A model generated the notes under the pieces. That model did not search any database. It saw nothing but the letters and a program-made list of their open reading frames with translations, and was not told where the DNA came from. A DNA stretch of 29,554 nt from the NCBI GenBank assembly GCA_002081555.1, contig MZNV01003004.1, positions 1-29,554 of the forward strand, given 5' to 3'. The position numbers were made by a program, and so were the translations under genes. The stretch is from Protostelium mycophagum (taxonomy: Eukaryota; Evosea; Variosea; Protosteliida; Protosteliaceae). Positions 1-10,822 of this stretch are shown here, one piece after another. Every line of letters begins with the position of its first letter. The stretch's first letter is position 1.

Positions 1-104
1 CTCAGATTGGCTTTTCCAGAAAAGACCCTTTTTTGGAATTTTTGGATACTGGTGGTCAAGAGTTGATTCAAATCAAAGGGTTTTCCGCCATGAATTGTTC
101 TTGA
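1..104 (+). CDS. 3' fragment of a Ras-like small GTPase (partial, possibly broken)
   Basis: The plus frame through positions 3-104 reads IGFSRKDPFLEFLDTGGQEL and stops 14 codons later. DTGGQE is the G3 (DxxGQ) motif of Ras-family GTPases, and the residues before it fit the preceding beta-strand. The same arrangement (FLEILDTGG) occurs in the complete Ras-like gene at 23607-24458, so this looks like a paralogue whose 5' part lies outside the window. No G4 motif (NKxD/TKxD) follows within the next 260 bases. The fragment therefore either continues through an intron I could not place or is a truncated copy. It is too short for more than a family-level call. Confidence 0.35.
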   Translation, partial: QIGFSRKDPFLEFLDTGGQELIQIKGFSAMNCS

Positions 105-367
105 AGGTTCTCTGACCGTAGGTAGTGTGCAGAGGTTTCCAACTGGTCTGCACAAAGCATACTGAGAGTGCATGAAAGCTTACAAATCATTTCTAAAGAA
201 TTTCCAAACAGATCATAAGAAGCAAGCATTTAGTGTGTGGTGAGTTGTAGATAAATGCACTATAATACCCTCTTTTTGTATGATGCGTGTCAAAAAAGCT
301 TGACGTTCTGCAGTCTCACTCCTCACCGATCCGACACAAACATCACCGCTCATCCATTGATAATAAC
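105..367. other. Intergenic / 5' flank of the PKB-like kinase
   Basis: No coding exon is convincing here. The frame upstream of the kinase ATG is open for 27 codons (from 287) without an in-frame ATG, so a short upstream coding exon is possible but not needed. TTGTAGA occurs at 245-251. Confidence 0.4.
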
Positions 368-2274
<1,907 letters not shown>

Positions 2275-2560
2275 AGATGTATGTGTTGATGAGGCCCTGG
2301 TTCGATCCCTCCCGCCGCTCGATTTTTGTTTTGTGGGAATCCTGAAAATCCGTAAACCGAAATTTACGTGTGTTTCTTGAAGAAAAATCCACACACCAAT
2401 TTTCACCGAGTTTGTCAAGGCCAAAACCGCCATATCATCATCACGCGCAGATCGACGACTGCATCAACACCACTTGCACTACCACGTAATGATTGTTGTT
2501 TTGTCGTGAGTGATGAAATATTCTGACTGATGGTCAGGTATTTAACATCAACACACCACA

Positions 2561-4501
2561 ATGGAAAAAATAAAGAGAAGTCTCAGCAGAGGAAGCAACA
2601 AGGATCTCGAAACTCAGCCCAGAGGCAATCTTGCAGGAAATAGCTACGAGATTCCTCACGATACTCCTGTCTCAAACGGTGGCCCCATCGCCGGCAAGAC
2701 TTTTGTGATGGACGACTCTCCAGTCATCACTGCCGCTGCACCTTTGGCTGGTAAAATGTACGTGCTCCCAGAAGAGCCTGTAATCACCACCACGGAGACC
2801 TCTACAGCCAGAGTCTTCAGCCCTGCTGTAGAAGCCAGAGTGGCTCACTCATTCATGCCAGCAGTTGAGCCAATCGAGGTGAAACAGATCGTAAAGACAC
2901 CCGTGCTCCGGTAAGAGAAGTGTTTTGGGGCCTAAATATTAACCATCATAGTGAGCACGTGTATCCACTCCAAAAGGAGGAGATTCAACCCATCGTCTAC
3001 AGAGGTGATTGTCTGCTTTTTAATGTAGTTTTCTGTCGCGGCCTTGCCGCCTGCGGTCATGCCACGAGCACCTTAACTTCACATCACAAACTTCTTCATG
3101 TCACAAAAAAACTTTGATCTTCTGTGGCGCAGCGCGCGATGTCTCAGAAAACTGCCAACTGGATGATGATCATCTCATCTTCTTCAGAGAGAGAGCAGAT
3201 CGAGATCCACCAGGTCACCCAGCAGTTGAAGGAGGTTATCGTGAACCCCACAGTCATAACACAAGTACAAGCCGAGCCACAGTACAGAGAAGCCGTGGTT
3301 ATAGAGTGGGTTTTGATTCATGACGACTTTTTTTCGTTCGGATTGTTTCTCAGAAAGAGCTCATCGTCACGAAATTATATAGAGAGTTCTTCCTGTTGTG
3401 GCAGAGCCACAACACTTGGAATGCCTGCGGAGGACACAAGCCCCGCACATATATCTCTAACCGCCTACAGATCCACAGCTCGTGACATCCCCATCGAAAG
3501 TACCAGAGAGGTCAAGGCACCCACCACCGTCGTCGAGGAGTTACAACCCATAATTAAAGAGCACGTGGTCGTCAAAGTACAAGAGGACGTGACACACGTA
3601 TTGGCCAGAGATATCATACAGCCCACAGTGATAGAGGTCACTCAACCCATACACGACAGAGTGAGTCTATTTTTAGATTTTATTCTGTTTGGTGAATTAT
3701 GTACCCAACATAACATGTTTGCAATTGTCAAAAATACAGCCTCGCTGTAGATATAGCACAGCCTCAAACACAACACACGCAACCTCTAAACCCCCCAGGT
3801 CACAGAGATCGTTCCCCCCGCAGAGTTTGAGACTTTCGAGGAACTCCCCCCCATCTTTGGTGAACAGAGGGAGCTCATCATCGGCAACAGATCCATCATC
3901 ACTGGAAGACTCACCACCACCACCATGTGGGAACAAGTATTAGTGACCCCCGGCGAGAGGCTCGTCAGAGGTTTTGCCACTGTCGACACGCACATGATGA
4001 ACAGATATGTCGACAATATCGAGGTGGGACAGAGCACCTCCATTGTGACCGCGATGGGCGCGACAAAGAGCACTTTGGTTCTAAACAACCAGACAACTGC
4101 CTACAGCATGCCCCCTTCGATTGCGTCTATCGCCGCAGCATCCATTTTGCCTCAAAACGAAGTCGTTCCCGCCGGAAGAGTGAGTTTAAAATTTGAATTT
4201 TTGTCTTGAGATAATATCTGTTTTCAGCTTTTCATCATGAAGGAGTACTGACACACGAATTTTCCCTGAAATTTTCCAGGTCACTGCCGGACGTAACTTG
4301 TACTACCATTTACCCGCTTCCACCGGCACGATGTACACCCCCCAGACCGTGTCCCTCCCCCAGAGCCTCCCCCCTCCACAGCTCGGATACCAGCCTACTT
4401 TCGGTGTCTCTGCCACCGAAACCGGCAGCTACCAATCACATGGTATCGCGGCGCCCCATGGATTCCAACCCACCAATGTCGTTTACCACACTACCCGATA
4501 A
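2561..4501 (+). CDS. Repeat-rich articulin/alveolin-like cytoskeletal protein
   Basis: Clear exons are 2561-2910, 2952-3004, 3189 to about 3305, about 3450-3660, 3799-4179 and 4280-4501. The middle of the protein is built of valine/proline/charged units such as EEIQPIVYRE, KEVIVNPTVITQV, QPIIKEHVVVKV and QPTVIEVTQPIHD. This recalls the VPV-type repeats of articulins and alveolins, and also a family of fungal proteins with QPxIxxE/TQPIHD units. The N-terminus has spaced 'AGK-F/Y-V' repeats; the C-terminus is Pro/Ser/Thr/Tyr-rich and ends YHTTR. There is no signal peptide or membrane segment, so a submembrane scaffold or cell-surface coat role is inference. Splicing between about 3290 and 3450 is ambiguous: a read-through in one frame and a two-intron solution both stay open. 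The segment 3740-3790 inside the 3661-3798 intron could be a further small exon. Confidence 0.7.
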
Positions 4502-4810
4502 AGCCCCGTCAGAGTTTTTCAAAGTTATTTGTGAACCAAAAAAGCAATGGAGATTCTACTCGAACGTGGTTAGATATGTACCAATTCCTTACCGCGACTC
4601 GCGGTAACTTACGCGAAATTACCGCGCGAGCTGACTAGGTAGGATGACACTCGATGTCGTGTCCACACTTGTTCATCACATGATGAATTTAAGTGCCACA
4701 TGCATGTTGTAAGTGCTCGTCCATCGCAGCTGCCTTAACGTGGCTTATGGCAAAGTAACAAGTCCTGGCGATCTCAAAACAATGGTGCTCGTGTGAATGT
4801 ATGTCGTATT
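4502..4810. other. Convergent intergenic region with a GC-rich hairpin
   Basis: This is the 3' flank shared by two converging genes. No coding signal is seen. It holds the hairpin at 4589-4607. AATAAA for the minus-strand gene overlaps that gene's proposed stop codon just beyond the right edge. Confidence 0.5.
4589..4607. repeat. Perfect hairpin: 8-bp stem, 3-nt loop
   Basis: TTACCGCG-ACT-CGCGGTAA pairs perfectly, about 90 bases after the stop of the plus-strand gene. It would be in that gene's 3' UTR or just beyond. Its size matches the hairpins at 24730-24789, though the sequence differs. The function is unknown; a 3'-end or boundary role is speculation. Confidence 0.7.
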
Positions 4811-5875
4811 TTATTTAGGCGGTCTTGGCGATTTTCGCTAACCTTCTGGCAAATGAGCTTTCAGCGATCTGATGCATCAGTTAGACATTCGTTCATTTTG
4901 AGGTGAATCATATTGAACATTTAAAAACACGAAAATCTTACCCTGCGAGTGGCAAAGCCGCTTCCATATGCCAGACCCAGTGCGACGGCGTAAAACACCA
5001 CGCTGGCAAACAGGTTCATCTCATTCAGAAATGGATACTGCCAGACACCAAGCATAAAGTAAGCGGTGGTGGTGTATCCAATGTAGAGAACTGCAATCAC
5101 TGTGATGATAGACACGTCCCATTTGGCGCTGAAATCACATCAGTATTTTGATGATCATTAGATTGACAAATTTTGTCAAGTTTTATCCACCTGGCTCTGT
5201 GAGGAATGAGTCCAAGCTCGATCCATGCAAGAACAGCAACACCACCATGGTGCCAGGCATTCAGAATGGGTGGGTAGAGATGTCTAAAACCGTCATCAAC
5301 ATCAGGCATCTACGTCACCAAGTAAAAATGACTCACGCGTATTGAGCGGGAAAGATTAGCTCTCTGTTGGCGATGAAGAGAGACCAGAACAAGACACCCA
5401 CAATGGTAGATGTAGTCACCATCGCAAAGAACCATCTATCAGCGACCCACAATGACTCTTCCATGTAAGGGACCTGTGGGGATTAAATCATCTTTTTTTT
5501 CAAATCATATGTATGTGCATGTACCTTCTTTCTCTTTTGATTAGGTTTCAATTTCGCCTGACCATTCTCCCAAGAGGTTATGATGATGTTGGCTTGTACT
5601 AAGAGGGCAAACAGATGATAATAAGTCTGAAGATCATGATTCAACAACGTTAAAAACTTCCAAGTGCCTGCGAAAATGGTGAGATCGCTAGGTACATCTG
5701 AAATAGACTGACCTCCCCAAGAGTCAGCGCCCATCAAGTTGATGTTATTCTGCTTTAAAAAGATACTTCCAAAGTAATAGTTGATTCCAAATGCGACGGC
5801 ATGGAAACCGGCGAATAGAAAGCTGTGTCTCGCGACGCCTCTTCTGGCAACTGAAACTTCCGTCTTAGGTGGCAT
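4811..5875 (-). CDS. AIG1/ADTRP (FAR-17a) family multi-pass membrane hydrolase, 6 exons, ~249 aa
   Basis: Exons (minus) 5875-5713, 5667-5525, 5473-5337, 5283-5191, 5128-4942 and 4837-4811 join in frame. The protein has several hydrophobic helices and the family landmarks GTWKFLTLLN, ANRELIFP and PPILNAWHHGG. In human AIG1/ADTRP, which hydrolyse fatty-acid esters of hydroxy fatty acids, the catalytic pair is a threonine in a WKYLT motif and a histidine in a NHxxH motif. The equivalents here are T61 and H160. The length is close to human AIG1 (about 245 aa). The last exon is the least certain part. Without that splice the frame ends at 4921. I prefer the spliced form because its stop lies inside AATAAA, as in three other genes here. 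The protein is likely ER or plasma-membrane resident. The start is the only ATG before the first helix. Confidence 0.85.
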
Positions 5876-6006
5876 CTCTTCGTGTTGTCATCTGATCGTT
5901 TTTGTGATACGTAAGTGGACTCCATGAGCAACAGCCTTCAAAATTGCGCATGGAAGAAGACAAGGTAAGAGCATCTGTACACAGCCATATATAAGCTCCA
6001 GGACGG

Positions 6007-6053
6007 TGGTGTCTATGAAGGCGACTTCAAAACGCCTTCATTTTGACACCACG
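6007..6053. repeat. Nested two-stem hairpin in divergent promoter
   Basis: GTGGTGTC (6007-6014) pairs with GACACCAC (6046-6053). Inside it GAAGGCG (6018-6024) pairs with CGCCTTC (6034-6040). The stems are separated by a small 3/5-nt internal loop and capped by a 9-nt loop. Fifteen perfect base pairs in 47 nt is unlikely to be chance. It could be a structured RNA, a regulator binding site or a relic of a small inverted-repeat element. Confidence 0.65.
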
Positions 6054-6120
6054 GACTGGGTGTCTAAAATGCACCAAAGATTGCCGTTGTCTTCCTGAGG
6101 TAAGACTTCAGAATCCTTGG

Positions 6121-6134
6121 ATTGGAATTCCAAT
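6121..6134. promoter_or_regulatory. 14-bp perfect palindrome in divergent promoter
   Basis: ATTGGAATTCCAAT is a perfect 14-bp palindrome between two divergent genes, so it is a candidate dimeric transcription-factor site. The half site ATTGG is the CCAAT-box core (CCAAT on the other strand), giving two opposed CCAAT elements. Binding is inference. Confidence 0.4.
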
Positions 6135-6522
6135 ATCCGGAAATTAGGAGAATTATTCTTGAGGAACCATGTTGCGTTTCTATGATCGTAACCAACCTTT
6201 GCGTACGAAGTTTCAAAAGCATGTGGATTAAGTTGATTGGACATAGAGGAAAAACGATTCCCCAAGGATCCCCCTCTCTCATCTCTCACGGTAGTTTCAC
6301 GTGTTAACGGGGCTGACAATCAAACAAAATGCAGTGCCGGTGAAATATTCATTTCGTACGCTACCAACCGTACTAAGAATGCGGCGAGATTGCGGTAGGA
6401 GGAATATTTTATTTGCGCCGTTGTGTCAACGTTCCACCGAAATAACCGACATGTGGAAGTTAGTATCTTGTCCTTAACGATCTGGAAGGTTTAGTTGCTC
6501 ATTTTATCACGGCCCTCTCACT

Positions 6523-8019
6523 ATGAACAACGGTACTCTCATCTCCTGTGCTGATGTCAATCCAACATGGTGAGTCACGCGCGTAATTATGACACCGCAA
6601 GTCTGACAAAGTCTATAGTAGCGGGCAAGGTGTCTGTGGATCAGATGGAAAGTGCAGGTGCTGGGTTGGGTCAGTCATCTCTCTTCAAGATCCTTTCTGA
6701 CAATTCTCAGGTGGATTCCAAAAGGACTGTTCAAAGGGCCGTATGACTGTGCAGGAGGTGGGTTCTTCCACTCTCCATTCCATCATCTTTCCTAATACAT
6801 CACAGCGATTATAAACTTCCCCGTCCCGAAGACAACATTAGAAGCGGGACTGGCGATTTCGGGCGCAATATCCCTGCTTGTACTCTTCTTGGCTTCTTTT
6901 CGCCTGTTCATAGAATTCAGAGGAAACAGAAGGAAAGCTGGCGATGCTCCCATCACCAACATCACAAAAATCTGCCTCTCTATCATCATTCTGCAAGCGA
7001 TAGGTCGGCAACATTTGCATCATCTTTTACGTCATCATGACTCGCTTCAGTGATGGCGATCTGCGCGCTCGACTACCACGGTGTCTACAACCGTATTCCG
7101 GCAAAGATTTACATGGCATTATGGACATTGAGAGACAGCATCTTGTGCATTATTTTCAGCTGCATCTTGTTCCACTGGTGAGTGCCGATATTTGCTGCAC
7201 GGATTAGCCGCAAAGCAGTGCGTAATCCAAAACAGGGTAGAGCTTTACCAGATGACGTGGACCACTTTACGCAAGCAAGAGATGCTCGCCAAAGTGAACG
7301 TCAACTACAACCCGAATTTCACGGTGCAAGAACTTCTGCAGAATGTCACCTTCCTAAAGAGGTTCCGCATCCCCTTCATTATCTTCGGCTTCCTCGCTGT
7401 TGCAGTATGGATCATCTATGTAAGTGTTCGTCTCATCACGACCAAGTTGATCGAAACAGCTGATCGGCTACATCTTATCTCCCACCACTGATGCCGCAAA
7501 CGGCTTCAACTCATTCTACAGTGGTTACTGGGGCCTCGTTTGGCTTGGTTTCTCTGTGTCCTTTGCCTTCACGGGGTTGCGGCTGATGAGGATGATGAGC
7601 GCGAGCATCTCCAGCGAAGCCAAAAAGGTGAGGCCTTCTTCGTGATTTAATTCTGACGTGTTGTAGATGACCATAAAATTGTGCATTATTTCCATTGTGG
7701 CGACGCTCGACAAGATTGTGAGCGTGTGCTACTTCTTAGTCATCATCCCAACGAAGAACTCAAGCTACATCAGTGCCAGAGTCTGTGCAAACTTCATCAC
7801 GCAAGTCCTCATTCTGGCTCTCATTCTAGAGGTATGTTGATGATGTTTCCCGAGATGATCTGACGTCATCAGATCTACATGCCGGTTCACCGGTGGAAGG
7901 AATGGTTCAACTCTTCACATTTCTCGAGTACAGAGAGAACCGGCACTGGCAGCTCTAGAGATGTCGAAAATGTGGTTGTTACCGTTCCCGAAAATGTAGA
8001 TTCACAAATCTACCCATAA
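6523..8019 (+). CDS. Seven-helix membrane protein with short Cys-rich (EGF-like) N-terminus, 9 exons, 373 aa
   Basis: Exons 6523-6569, 6619-6657, 6711-6757, 6806-7003, 7051-7177, 7236-7419, 7460-7627, 7667-7831 and 7873-8019 splice in frame. Residues 1-45 carry cysteines in CSGQGVCGSDGKC, like the end of an EGF repeat, and are probably extracytosolic. Seven hydrophobic stretches follow, for example GLAISGAISLLVLFLASF, KICLSIIILQAIVMAICAL, FIIFGFLAVAVWIIY and FITQVLILALILEIYM. A polar, Ser/Thr-rich tail of about 45 residues ends DSQIYP. The topology fits a GPCR-like or TOM1/THH1-like seven-helix protein, but I see no diagnostic receptor motif (no DRY or NPxxY). The family is therefore not assigned. 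No separate signal peptide is present. Confidence 0.8.
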
Positions 8020-8067
8020 AATTTTGTCAAATCGCTTTTGAATAATCATCATGTCGAGAGTCAAAGT

Positions 8068-10178
8068 TTATTTGGAGGAAGAATTGTGGTTTTGGGATAA
8101 AGGGATGCTGATGCTGCATTTGAAAAAGTCTGAAGGGTCGTATCTGTCCTTGATTCGTCTTAATCTTTCAAAGTTAACTCCGTAGTACACCTGAACATCG
8201 TTATTCGTGTGAGTTGTACAATCTTTTTGGAACTTCACGAGTTGTAGATGCTCACCTCCCCCCAGTTCTCCCCTACATCTAAATCTTCATAGTTTCGGTA
8301 CTTCTTGCCAGAGACATGAGGGCGTAATCTTCTCTCCCAGTCCCGCATCCACTCTTCGTACTCGGAGTTTCTGTCAAGCTTCTCCTCATCAGTCTTCAGA
8401 CCCTCATCGGTCCAGTGGGTCCAGTATTGCAAAGATATCGTGGCACCTCCACGGTGTGGGTACGGTGTGTCACCTGTGCTAAAGTGAGATCATGACGTTT
8501 GATTTTTAAGGTACCTTCTTCCAGAGTGGAAAAAAATCCACCGTAGCCTTCGAATTGACAGTTGGCAAGGGCACCCTTCTCCTCCTTCAACTTGGCCTCT
8601 ACAACAGCTGCACCATCCATGCCAAATTTCTTTCCATCACGGTACACATAGTCGCTCTTCTTCTTGCTCTTCTGACCTGCGATGACGTCATCACATGTAC
8701 ATGTCGACAAGTAAAATTCATCACCCTCTTGCCATGCACCGCAGAAGGGAGGGTCATCCATAATCAAATCATCAAAGTTGTCAGAATCCTTTCCACAAGA
8801 TACCTTCAAGTTGACTTTGGATGGGGACAAATACATAGTTTGGAAAGAGCGAGGTGGGCATCTACAACCAGTCAACATTTTTGGGCGGGAAAATCTCACT
8901 TTTCCAGGTCCATGAGCGGAGATTCATAAAAGAGCTTGGCACATTCTGCGGGATTTCCGATGAATTTTCCCTCAAGATGTATATAACTCGGTCTACAATT
9001 GAGCTGTGCGGTCAAATCTTCCGTTGCATCTGGCAGCCAGTTCTCAAAGGCTTCTATTTGTCAGTTTCTCGTTGAGATTTTGAAACTGTTACCTGTGATG
9101 ACTTCCTTGATGTACTTGAAATTCCACTCAATATTGACCCAGGTGACCTGATGACGTCATCACGTGCAAATGTACACATATGTCGACACAACCTTCTTGG
9201 GGCTTTTGATTATTCGTAAGTGAAACTGTGTTACGACTCCATAGCTTCCCCCTCCAGCTCCGCGCAATGCCTGAAACGTTCAATCATTTTGGCGGGAAAT
9301 ATGATCTGCTAGTTGCAGATGGGCTTACCCAAAATAAGTCGGGGTGGTTGTCCTTGTCTACTTTCAATATGTCACCCTTCGCATCAACCACCTGAAGAGG
9401 TCACATCGTTTCGAAGAACAGAGTGCGTACCTCCATGCTGATGATGAGATCGGAGCTGAGTCCCATCTTTCTTGCCAGCATTCCGTAACCACCTCCAGTC
9501 AAAACACCTCCACTTCCGACGTTGGTGCCTGTTCCAGCGGGTAACTCGTATTCATGTCCTGCGTTGAGTGCAACTGAGTGATAGAGCTTGCCCATCTTGC
9601 ATCCGGCCCCAGCCCAGAGGGATTCTTTCCCTTCGACAATTTTAACTTCATTAATGGGACTGCAATCGATGACAATTGCGTCATTCTCGCAAGAGATTCC
9701 TTCATATGAATGTCCACCTGACTGACTTCAGGACCAAGTAATGACCTGCTGAGATTCACCTGAACGGATGTTAACATTGGGTCTGTTTTTATCTCCCCAA
9801 ATGGCATTTATCTCTTTCACTACGAGAGAGACATCCTCTGTAGAATTGCAGAAGGCGACAAGAAGTGGCTTTCTGTCAAGACGAAGTGCGGGAAGCCGCC
9901 TTGCGAGATCATAATCACATCTCGGGACCTGATCATTTCTCAGAATGTTGAGGTTGGGGATATCCAACCTCTGCATGTGCGGAGTGATGATCTCCCTTGG
10001 CTCTGGTTACGACTCGGCCTTTGAAATTTGAATTACCCGCCAAATTCTGTGCAAACTGTACAGATCTCTTCTGTTGATCATCAAGGAGGAACGTAGGTTT
10101 TGTGGGTAAGAGATCCGTGACAAAGGCTTCAACCTTTTGGTAAGCCTCTACAACATGTTGTGCGATGGATGCTTGCAT
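8068..10178 (-). CDS. FAD-linked oxidase, berberine-bridge-enzyme (BBE) family, 11 exons, 550 aa
   Basis: Exons (minus) 10178-10014, 9970-9760, 9717-9431, 9391-9329, 9270-9193, 9147-9093, 9053-8900, 8861-8725, 8676-8515, 8473-8256 and 8190-8068 join in frame. The PCMH-type FAD domain shows RSGGHSYEG with H128, the family's histidyl-FAD attachment site. It also shows GTGTNVGSGGVLTGGGYG and FWALRGAGGGSYGVVT. The position that is cysteine in bicovalent members (GTC..VG) is not cysteine here, so a single covalent link is expected. The C-terminus has the BBE domain: VSGKKYRNYEDLDVGENWGE and YYGVNFERLRRIKDRYDP. Relatives oxidise oligosaccharides (glucooligosaccharide or chitooligosaccharide oxidases) or alkaloids; the substrate is unknown. 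Most family members are secreted, yet the ATG at 10178 gives no signal peptide and no upstream ATG supplies one. The stop codon overlaps AATAAA. Confidence 0.9.
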
Positions 10179-10822
10179 CTGTGTTCGTGTGATTCGACTT
10201 GGTTATGTCTTTGGACGTAGTTTACGAGCACACGGCACAGTTACTCCAACAGGAGAAAACTCCTACTTCAATTGACAGTTTCTTTTGCCGTCTAAACGCG
10301 GACGTCACCACGAATAAGTTCCTTTGAATTTTCACCTTCTATGTTGGGATGTGCACGGTAGCAAAGGTGATCGTGCAATTTCTGGCGCCGTGTGGTGGAC
10401 CGTGTCAAGGAACATCATGACATCGCCGTCTTCAGGTCCGCACGAAGCAGCTCTGTTGGCAGAGACAAACATATTCTTAAACAAAGATATTCTATTAATA
10501 GATCCATTTACAACGATATAGATGCCATTGGCCAAACCTTTGATGACAATCCCAAGTATTATTACTTATATTTGTATATATGGGCCATTAAGTAAAGGCC
10601 GAAATGAGTCAACACAAGCTCCTCGAAGACAATACAACAGAATGATTTATCAAAGGTCTGAATATTCTATTTTGCGCTGGTTGATAACCTCGCGAAGATT
10701 TTGCTTCGTGGTGGTCCGCAGTGGCGAAATTCGTGACCGAGTCCTCCAGAGCAAAATTTTCATGAGGTTGCCAACCAGGAGAATACATAAGCAGATGATC
10801 ACAATTCATTCATATCTTCATT
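10179..10822. other. Intergenic region between oxidase and glucanase genes
   Basis: This is the 5' flank of the oxidase and 3' flank of the glucanase, both on the minus strand. Open frames reach 134 codons on plus and 67 on minus, but they overlap one another and show no domain or plausible splice pattern. I see no RNA gene or mobile element. Confidence 0.45.

Larger units (their letters stand above)
5876..6522. other. Divergent intergenic / bidirectional promoter region
   Basis: This separates the minus-strand AIG1-family gene from the plus-strand 7TM gene, so it should hold both promoters. A TATA-like ATATATAAG lies near 5987. It contains a nested hairpin (6007-6053) and a 14-bp palindrome (6121-6134). 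Open frames of up to 93 codons on the minus strand lack an ATG start and recognisable domains, so I treat them as chance. Confidence 0.5.

Noticed and set aside
2298-2316. GGTTCGATCCC, a tRNA T-loop/B-box-like string after the kinase gene
   Set aside because: The flanking bases do not form a T stem, and no acceptor or anticodon arm can be drawn, so it is not a tRNA.
6038-6319. 93-codon minus-strand frame in the divergent promoter
   Set aside because: It begins without an ATG, has no domain and overlaps equally open frames on the other strand.
9148-9192. TGATGACGTCATCA as a coding segment of the oxidase
   Set aside because: The frame is open, but the family alignment (SPKK then VTWVNIEWNF) and a 45-nt GT-AG fit make it an intron.
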